In this document: positions 55,924-64,000 of the stretch, piece after piece
Numbering within the stretch: position 1 is the first letter of the stretch
Layout: each line of letters begins with the position of its first letter
NCBI GenBank assembly: GCA_028641055.1
Contig: CM054057.1
Span: 577,310,610 to 577,374,609 of the forward strand
Direction: 5' to 3'
Length of the DNA: 64,000 bases
Source of the DNA: Alopecurus myosuroides
Lineage: Eukaryota; Streptophyta; Magnoliopsida; Poales; Poaceae
Notes under the pieces: generated by a model
What the model was told of the DNA's origin: nothing
What the model saw: only the letters and a program-made list of their open reading frames with translations
Databases searched by the model: none
Position numbers and translations under genes: made by a program

Positions 55924-58900
55924 ATGGCTTCTAGCGTGGAGCGGCGGAGTGAATCCTCCCGGAGGTCGGGGCACACAAGATCCCGTTCTCCGGCGAGGGA
56001 GCGTGTATCGCCTCCACGCAAGCAGAGCCCGTCAGCTCGGAGGGAGAGGTCACAGGCTGAGAGGAGCGCTCACCTAGGAGGCGATCTCCTATGAAGGCTA
56101 GTCTTTCACACAGGGAGAGGTCGCCACAGAGAGAGAAGGTGAAGGAGGAGCGGATCAGGTCGCCCAAATACACACGGGCACCATCACGGTCGCCATCACC
56201 TGCTGGGAAACAGGAGTCTCGGTCGCTCTCACCACGTTCAAAACGATTAAGGAGAGCTAAGGATGAGCAGGATGGGGCAGAAGTAATTGACGGCGACCGT
56301 CCGAAGCCTCCCAGCAGGGAAGAGCGGAGCACACGGAATCGTAGGGAGCGTGACGAGGGGATGGATGCGTCAAGAGATAGGAAGGTGGATGGAAGACAAG
56401 ATAATAGTGACGGAAGGGATCACTCTCACTCAAGAGATAGAAGGTCTGGCAAGGATGACCGGTCAGGTTCTTTGAGAGAGACACGGTCAGTGCGGGATGA
56501 TGAAAGGCACGATTACAGAGGGAAAATGTCAGATACGTATGACCGAAGAGGTGCTTCCAGGGAGCAAAGGACAGAACATGATGACAGAAGGGATTCCGCA
56601 CGACCGAGAATGGCAGATCGGCATGAGAACAATGCTGGATCAGGAAGATCATCTAGGCATGGCCGGTCAGTGTCTCCAGAAGAGAATAGGCATAGGGGCA
56701 GGCGTGAATCTCACTCATCACCAAGGACATCCAGAAGTACAGCAGGTGCTGAGGTTTGTGGTGACATGCAACCCTTTTCCTTATATCTCTAAATAATTTC
56801 CATATGGTACTTGGCATTGCCTTCTTTTATTGCATGTATGTTCCATGGTGCTGCTCAATATCTAATATGCTCACCCAAATGAACAGGGTGTCGGAAAATC
56901 ATTTCATACCTTGGAATATCAATTGGACGCTGTTCAATCTCTGTAGCCAATAGCTCACTTCACTATACATACCATACACTATACGTGATACATTTCAACC
57001 CTTCCAGTTGCAGATTCTGTAGGACATAATTAGTAACCATTTTCCTTTACATTTTAAACTATGACGATCACTTTCATGTTGCTATTATATCGTGGCCTGT
57101 AGATTTCAGTCTCAAAGTTGCTTTTAATTTGTTTCAGGACACAAGCTCTAGAGCTGATGCTGCATCCCGGTGAGTGTTCAAAACTCTTCATCGATTTACA
57201 TTTCAAATTCTTAATACAAGTGTTGGTTTCTACAATAATCAGTTTATTGATATAGGTACATACTTTAAGGAAAATCTTATCATTTTAATGGTCAGTTTGA
57301 TCTATATTAGTTTGGTGTTGTACCCGATTTTTTTTTCTGCGACGATGTTCAAGATATTTTCATCGTATAAAAAAGTTGAGGGCATATCATTGTTGCCACC
57401 TGAAATAGTATTAGGTCAGTTGCCATGGCAGCTTGATGACAGTGATTTGTAATGGAGATATGAAAATGATCTTGATGCCTCTGCTAGCTAAGTTATGCAG
57501 AGGTTAGGATATTTTGTGCTGTCTTTTGAAAAAGTTTTACTTGCCAAACTCTTGTGTTTGAGAGTCATGCTAATGCTACAACAGGGTGGGGACATGAACA
57601 TCATTTCCTGTCTCCATTATGGTTGATCACTATTTTATTGTCACGAGTGCCAAACACAAAATTTTAATATGATGTCGAGCGGCAATAAAAATCTACGCCC
57701 TTTTACGGTAGCATATACAAATTTGGGCCTTTATATGACCATAGGAGGATCTCCCTTTAGAAACACCGTTTTTTTTTAATCAAATGCCATCCCCTCTCAA
57801 GTGAACATGACATTAGGAAACATAATCATAATTTAGGCAATTAATGTGCTCCTGTTTCTGGGTCAGTTTCATTCTTTTAGAAAAAACATTCAGTTGGGAT
57901 CACCTTAATTACTTATGACATTCTATGTTGTGAAAACTGAAAAACATCCAAGCACTATGTTTTTCTCCGTTGCTGCTCAAGTGGAATCGGTGGATCAAAT
58001 CCTTTTTTTAATCTGCTAGGTCACTATGTTATACATACCGTTTTCCTGAATCATTTTATGCTTTACTCGAGGGTGCTATACTACCAGAGGACTATTTTGT
58101 TGGTTCTTATGTGTTAGGAGCATGCTAGTTTGCTTTAAGACAATGTTCCTAGTGCAATGCCTTTTATTTTCTGTGAATTAACGCCAGTGATTGTTTTGGT
58201 CAGTAGTGGTGGTCCTGATTCATTGGCAATGATGAATAGTGCTGCAGAAGCTCTGGAGGTGAAAGAAAAGGTACCCCATACAAAATAATGGATGTTACAT
58301 TAATGTCAACTTTAATTATCTGTAGAATATTGTTTATTCGTATATGTCCTGATTGTTGTTTTCTGGTAATACTTGCTGTAACATCAGTTTTGCTTTATCT
58401 TTCTTTTTATTGAAATATTCTTTTTTTAGCGACTGCATTTGTTTTGCAGCAAAAACCATCATTTGAGCTGTCTGGAAAGCTTGCTGAGGAGACGAACAAA
58501 GTTGGAGGTGCTGCTCACAAGCACTATCTTCAGTATTTATTTTTTGCATCATAATAGACGCCTACAGTTCAGTTAGATGAATCTAAAACAAGTTTTCCCT
58601 TGTGCATTGTTACTGCATGATCTCCAGGGCTGACAATTTATTTTCCTCTTCAGGCATAACTCTCTTGTATTCAGAACCTCCAGAGGCTCGCAAATCTGAT
58701 ATTAGATGGAGACTCTATGTCTTCAAGGGTGGTGAAGCACTGAATGGTACTTATTTTCGACTTATTACTCTTCATGTTGTGCTGTCCATATTTCTAGTAG
58801 CTATTTGTTCCTGATAGGTACATGCTGCCTGTGTCTGTACTAGATACACTGTAACGTCCTGCTAATTAATATGAATCGGTCAACGAGTCGGGGAAAACTT

Positions 58901-60764
58901 AGTTAACAGTAACACTGAATGGTGACATGAAGTTCAGACTTCAGCTAAATTTCATCAAGGCTAGAGTTATTTATGCTCCTAGCCGTTGTAATAGGCTGGA
59001 TACCATGTCATATGTATGGCAGACTTCTCTAATTCTGTGACCCATCTGGCGAACAGTGATTCTGCCGTATCTTAACGGAACAAGAGTGTTCCATGTGTCA
59101 AAAAATAAATAAATTAACACCAGTATCTCAGAACTCAGATTCTCCGTCTCATTTAGCTATGGATCAATATGAATACATTTTTATGATCTATCTTCCTGCT
59201 GCATCTGAACATGAAGTAACCGGTGATACACATGCGTAGAGAAAATCTTGTATTCACGTATGTGCTGAGGTTTGAGCTTATTGTGGAACAGAGCTGCAGC
59301 AGGCCAGCAGTTGCTGATTTGTCCGTCCACGCAGACCATGAGTTATAACTGGGCTAAGATGTGGGCCGAACGGGACGATCAACAAGTCCCTCACGTTTGC
59401 CGTGTACAACCATGTGCATCCACACACCATGTTATGTGGGACGGGTAACCTTCTTGGTAGATGACCCACTACCACACTTGTATGCTGATGCTTAATAATA
59501 GTGCACTAGATCCGATGTTGAATTGAAGTGAATGTACTGAAGTCAACGACGATAAGCAACAAATTAATAAAAACATTAGGGAATGTTTGGTTCCTTTGCT
59601 CGACCTTGTTTAGCCTTAGTTAGCATTTAGCAAGGTTAATGGGAAATCAGGGGATGTTTAGCTCCCTAGTCGGACAGAAGATTTCCTTACCAAGGATTGC
59701 CTAGCCCAACAAGGCTAGCCGTAGGAGCAAAAAAATTCCATTCGTGATCATACGATATGTAGGGTGCTGATGAACTGGCATGCTTTCTTGATATAATGCT
59801 TCAGTTTCTAGTGCTTGAGTGGTTCTAATTCTGCTACATAACTTGAACAGAACCATTATATGTTCATCGTATGAGCCATTACCTTTTTGGAAGGGAAAGG
59901 AGGATTGCAGACATCCCCACGGATCATCCCTCCTGCAGCAAGCAACATGCGGTTCTTCAATATAGGTAAGTTTAACACACTTATTTCCGTAATGTTGAGA
60001 AATCATACTGTGATTAACTAACCTTATCCCTATTCAGACTTGTAGAGAAGGAGCAACCAGATGGCATGATGTCACAAAAAGTGAGGTACTTAGCTGCTGT
60101 ATATAGAAATGTCATAATTAGTCTGCATTCTTATCCTAGTTCTTCAGTATATTTAATAATGTTAATGATATTTTGTTTTTACCTTTCTGGTTTTTTGATA
60201 GGCCTTATCTGATGGACCTTGGTAGTACCAACGGAACTTTCATTAATGTAAGCTTTCTAGATACATTTTTCCACGTTTGATCATCTCCATATTTTGCTTT
60301 ATGCCAATATTTTTCTCAAATGTGCGTGTATTGCTACAGGAGAATCGCGTTGAGCCTCACCGTTACTATGAACTCTTTGAAAGGGATAACATTAAGTTTG
60401 GCAATAGCAGGTACGGTCATGACAATTTATGACTTTATTATTTTCTGTTTTAGTAACTCTGGTCGGTTTTCGGCGGCCTTTTCTTGTGCCCACTTTATTT
60501 TGACTTGAAACAACTCAAAGGAAAATACACCATATCCATTTTGTTTCCTTAATAATATCTCTTAAACATGTGCTAGATTCGAGTTCGTTTTAAGAGTATT
60601 GCAAGTTTAACAATGGTATAAATCTTTTCTTAAGAAATTTCAAGCCTAGTGCCGGTGACTATACGCAATCTTCTGCCCTCCGTATGTTCAGACTTATTGA
60701 TGCCAATGTTTCCGTTGCTTCCAGCCGGGAGTACGTCTTGCTCCATGAGAACTCAACAGATTGA
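55924..60764 (+). CDS. DDL: FHA-domain protein of the DAWDLE/SNIP1 family, ten exons, frameshift in exon 1
   Basis: Exons: 55924-56753, 57138-57169, 58204-58270, 58450-58507, 58654-58746, 59851-59965, 60038-60085, 60202-60247, 60340-60410, 60725-60764. All introns are GT-AG and the joins from exon 1's second frame to the stop keep frame. Exon 1 encodes an Arg/Ser/Glu/Asp-rich N-terminus (SPRRRSPMKASLSHRERSPQ). The C-terminus is a canonical FHA phosphothreonine-binding domain: LFGRERRIADIPTDHPSCSK, QHAVLQYR, MDLGSTNGTFINENRVEPH, ELFERDNIKFGNSSREYVLL. In Arabidopsis the homologue binds DICER-LIKE1 and pri-miRNAs in the nucleus and aids miRNA processing. Oddity: the first ATG (MASSVERRSESS) frame stops at 56092-56094; a one-base deletion near 56062-56064 separates it from the conserved frame. 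ATG 56091 could start a shortened protein. Confidence 0.88.
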
Positions 60765-61279
60765 GAAGACGAGCCCAGGAAGACGCAGATCATGGTCGGA
60801 GCTTTTCCTGGAATATTTAGAGCTACCGAGGGATTGTAGTTGGACGGTTGAGATATTATTTTTGAGCTTGCATGTTTCCTAGGTGGATGTTTTTGGTGTC
60901 GTAGAACACTAGCTAGCTTGTAATCACATCTCCGAGTATCTGAAGCGGAGTAACTAATATTGGACTTCTTATAATCTGCTGTACCGAAGTCTGTTGCATT
61001 TGGCCTAATTGTTGTACCCAGTCACTTGGTTTTGAATCAGAAGGACCTGACTTTTTTTAAAAATAATTTGGCCTAATATGTTGTAACCAGAGGATATCTG
61101 TAGTGGTAGAATCAGAAGGACCTGAAATTAGTCTTTTGCGTCCTCTTGTTTCCAGCATTCTTCAGTCTTTCTCTTTGTTTATAGCAAAGCTTTGTTGAGA
61201 AAGCCATTTTTTTGCTTCTGAGCTCCGGTGCTACCTTAGTTTTAAGAAATTCAGTTTTTTTAAATCATTCTGAATGTAG

Positions 61280-61440
61280 TACATGGTGTATCTCATATCT
61301 CTATATTTGTCATTTATGTGTATCTCAAAATACAAAGTACTTCAAATAAAAATTTGGACGGTGATAGATTACACTATTGAGAACATCCATGATTTTTTTC
61401 TCGTCTTTTTAGAAGATTGAAATCTGGGTTTTGAAAATTT
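61280..61440 (+). repeat. Dispersed AT-rich repeat, copy B (upstream of the TMEM230-like gene)
   Basis: CTCAAAATACAAAGTACTTC followed by AACATCCATGATTTTTTTC matches copy A near 41113-41190, in the same orientation. Confidence 0.6.
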
Positions 61441-61811
61441 TAAAATGCAGGGAGCACGGGAGCAGCTTTGTTCTCCGTTCTCCGGAGTTCTATACTTTGT
61501 CCGTTCTCCGGAGTAGTAGTACATCTTTATCTGGTGAGATTTTTTTTTTCGCGTGAATGAAAACTAATCGATTACGCAAAGCGGGACCCCTGAACGGCCG
61601 GGAGAAGCGAGCGCCGCACCTCCTCTTCCCTTTCTCCGCCTCGCAAGCTTCGCCCGCCCTCGATCCCTCCGTCCCAGTCCCACGCCACCGCCTCTCCACC
61701 TCCAAGTCTCCACAATCCCGCAGCCTCTGTACGCCCAGACCACGAGAACGCACGGCAACGCATCTACCCCCTTTCCCGTTGCGCGGCGTCCGACCGACTG
61801 GCCGGCCGGGG

Positions 61812-62431
61812 ATGGCGTACGTGGACCACGCCTTCTCCCTCACCGACGAGGACGACCTGGTCGACGGCGCCATGTGGGGCCGGACGCGTGGACCGCCGGT
61901 CAAGGAGATCGCCTTCGCCGCCGCGCTGCTCGCGTTCGGCGCCCTCGGCGTCGTCGCCGGCCTCGTCATGGCCGCCCACCGCGTCGGCGGCGACCGCTCC
62001 CACGGTGAGACGAATATACCAACCCATCTTTCTGTTTGTCCGCGGTTGGGCCAAGTTTCAGCGGATTCGTTGGTCAGAGTTGGGTGCTGAACTGAACTGG
62101 GTAATTGGGACCGGCAGGGGCGGGGAATGGATTAGTTGGTTTCGTTGTACGCATTTTGCATATCTGAGACGTTAATTTCTATACTTGCGATGCCTACGCA
62201 ATTGAAAATGATTGACTTCTTCGATTGCCATCATTTGGTTAGGATGTCTTCGATTGTCATCTTTTGCTCTTCCTGATGCTTATTGGCTCTGTTTTCCTTT
62301 TGGAAACAGGAGTTTTCTTTACAGTGCTGGGCGTTGTGATGTTCATCCCTGGGTTCTACTACACAAGAATAGCCTACTATGCGTACAAAGGGTACCAGGG
62401 CTTCTCTTTTGCAAACATCCCTCCTATCTGA
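61812..62431 (+). CDS. TMEM230/TMEM134-family membrane protein
   Basis: Two exons, 61812-62004 and 62310-62431, with a GT-AG intron, give 104 residues. The N-terminus MAYVDHAFSLTDEDDLVDGA is typical of the plant family. Two hydrophobic segments follow at about residues 36-55 (EIAFAAALLAFGALGVVAGL) and 66-84 (GVFFTVLGVVMFIPGFYYT), separated by the charged loop AAHRVGGDRSHG. The C-terminus AYYAYKGYQGFSFANIPPI is highly conserved. In animals TMEM230 is a two-pass protein of secretory and recycling vesicles; the plant role is not well defined. Length is as expected. The GC-rich first exon and intron position agree with an intact cellular gene. The 3' UTR extends to about 62600. Confidence 0.93.
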
Positions 62432-62704
62432 AGAAGCAGCAGCGGCCAAAGCAAACCTGTGTGTGGTTGGTTGGACCTTCTAATCCAATGCCCTGCTTAC
62501 AAAGCATAAACATACTTTGTATTTTCTCTCTCTCTTTGTAACCTTGCAGATCGGACCCGCAGTTGTACATATAAAAAGAAATCACAGTAACGAGAAGCCG
62601 TGATGACATTATGATGATTTCACCTGATAACTTGCTGATTACACTTATGTGATCATGTCTGATGGTCAGTCTTGGCCTACTGTATGCTGTTCTCTTGTCT
62701 GATA

Positions 62705-62823
62705 CTCCCTCCGTTCCGAAATAAATGACTTCCATTTGTGCAAACATGCATGTATGGATAAAATGGAAGTCATCTACTTTAGGACGGATAAAATGGAAGT
62801 CATCTATTTTAGAACGGAGTGAG
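62705..62823 (+). mobile_element. Stowaway MITE
   Basis: CTCCCTCCGTTCCGAAATAA at the left and TTTTAGAACGGAGTGAG at the right form inverted repeats, flanked by TA (62703-62704, 62824-62825). It is 119 bp, with an internal ATAAAATGGAAGTCATCTA duplication. It lies just downstream of the TMEM230-like gene. Confidence 0.93.
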
Positions 62824-62889
62824 TACAATTTAGTGTCATGTTGCTCTGTCTCTGTTTGTTCTTGTCCGATTGTATAACCAACGTACTAA

Positions 62890-62950
62890 ATTAATTGTCT
62901 CAAAGTTGGACAAAAGTGGGTGTATGTACATTTGGGACGGATGGAGTATT
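62890..62950 (-). mobile_element. Stowaway MITE remnant
   Basis: GGGACGGATGGAGTA (62935-62949) is a Stowaway right terminus; no left terminus was found. Confidence 0.5.
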
Positions 62951-63483
62951 ATAATGGCATCGATCTGCCAGATTGTGATGCCATGTCAAGCAGCTCCCCT
63001 TGTTTAGCACGAGAACAGTTTTAACTAAGTTTATTATCCGTCTTGTACTCGAGTATATGCATGTTCTGTTTCTGCAGGTACAAACAGACCGTGTACGTCT
63101 TTGTTGGTTTCGGTTTCTGTTCGTATTTTGTTTCTTTTTTTTTATTTCTGTTGTTAGAAAAAATTCATATAACTTAAAATTAATATTTTTTAAATGGTGA
63201 ACAAATTTTAAGTTCGAACGATTCCAAAACAGGAACACATAGGTATGAATAATTCTCAAATTATTTGAACAGTTTTTTATCCAAACAAAATTCGAATTTG
63301 AAAAAAAAAATATAAATTTGAACATTTTAAAGTTTGAACATTTTTCATTTTGAAACAAAATAACTCAACAAAAAATTTCTGCAAACAAAAAAAAAGAAAC
63401 AGAAAAGAAAATGAGAAAAAAATGAAAACGGAAAAAATAAGACAATAAAAGGTTAAAAAAGAAACTAGGACACAAAAACGTGT
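62951..63483. other. AT-rich intergenic DNA
   Basis: No gene. The A- and T-rich runs (63120-63480) produce the long minus-strand frames seen here. Confidence 0.5.
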
Positions 63484-63552
63484 CATAGCCTAGTGGCTGT
63501 GCACCTATCCCTGTGCATCCACTCCATGGCCCGGTTCGAATCCCCTTCTGGG
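63484..63552 (+). other. tRNA-derived Pol III motif (SINE-like head)
   Basis: ATAGCCTAGTGGC (A-box-like, 63486-63498) is followed about 35 bases later by GGTTCGAATCCCC (B box, 63532-63544). This spacing and order are those of tRNA genes. No full cloverleaf is seen, so it is likely a SINE or transposon-borne relic. Confidence 0.5.
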
Positions 63553-64000
63553 CTATCCTTCTCCCTTATATTTTCTCATATTTTCTGTTTAAGCAATGGC
63601 TTAATGGACCGGCCCGCTCCAAGAACTATGCGGGCGAGTCGGAATATGGTTCGCTATGAGCGATATATAGGGTCTGCGCTATTTCCACGGCAGATCACCG
63701 TATGCTCTCTTCCAAAATCGTGGAGATTTCGTCTACGCTACCAATCGGAATCCTTTTCGAGGTATGCGTCCGTTTTGGCCGGTCCCTCTTGTAGGCTTAA
63801 ATAAAGGGACGTTTTAGGTACATCAAATGAATATGGGCCGTCCATTGGGCCAAATCGGACGGCTCCTATCCATTTTACTACAGGCCTCCCGTGTGTAGTA
63901 AATCCCGCCCCGAGGGGCATTTTCTGAATTGTACATGGATTTGAATCTCCCGCCTTCAGTTCCGAGGGATATTTTCGGGATTTCACTTGAGGCTAAAGAA
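63553..64000. other. Unannotated sequence to window end
   Basis: No supported gene, RNA or element boundary seen. The minus-strand 82-codon frame (63738-63986) has no recognisable domain. Confidence 0.4.

Noticed and set aside
1..64000. CRISPR arrays, operons, bacterial-type promoters
   Set aside because: None expected or seen in plant nuclear DNA; the only regular tandem array (48840-49685) has no spacers.

Overview
This window is plant nuclear DNA from a grass, almost certainly a cool-season (Pooideae, Triticeae-like) genome. The reasons are the nested LTR retrotransposons with kilobase-scale LTRs starting TGTAACATCCC/TGTCACACCC, CACTA and Tourist/Stowaway elements of grass type, AT-rich intergenic DNA, and GC-rich first exons in intron-containing genes. 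The species cannot be fixed from sequence alone. Most of the window is transposable elements; genes are few and lie mainly in the right third.

Positions 1-18937 are a stack of insertions. A minus-strand LTR retrotransposon (5' LTR 18335-18937, then a primer-binding site and a long gag-like frame) was hit by two large plus-strand LTRs, at 2-6823 and 8174-17695. The second was itself hit by a minus-strand solo LTR (12238-17163). Target-site duplications (GCGTC; GTTGT) fix the boundaries. Removing the insertions rejoins the gag-like frame exactly. A 1445-bp block is nearly identical in the two plus-strand LTRs, although the sequence on either side of it differs; one copy ends in six perfect telomere repeats.

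Positions 18938-19875 hold three tandem promoters of the plant Pol III snRNA type (USE, 25 bp, TATA). Each is followed by a short, foldable, T-terminated stretch of a kind I do not recognise. This is the best candidate for something undescribed.

Positions 19876-34750: two non-autonomous Gypsy-type elements with no polymerase domains (19876-26657 minus, TSD TATAG; 26962-34366 plus, TSD AGGGG) sit inside one unknown minus-strand gene. The second lies in its coding region and the first in its presumed 3' UTR.

Positions 34750-40900 hold a decayed Mutator-like transposase and nested Tourist MITEs. An intact single-exon F-box/DUF295 gene lies at 41398-42660, with a broken 3'-end duplicate at 45310-45519 abutting a Helitron (45520-47469). 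Then come a GC-rich Tourist MITE (47545-47984), a CACTA element (48180-51125) carrying an intron-containing 3'-5' exonuclease-like gene, and a PIF/Harbinger element whose transposase has a single stop codon.

Positions 55924-62431 carry two conserved cellular genes on the plus strand. The first is a DAWDLE-type FHA-domain gene in ten exons with a one-base frameshift in exon 1. The second is a two-exon TMEM230-family membrane protein gene. The right end is non-coding, with a Stowaway MITE and a tRNA-like Pol III motif. The genes do not form a pathway; the connecting theme is layered transposition, gene capture and gene breakage.
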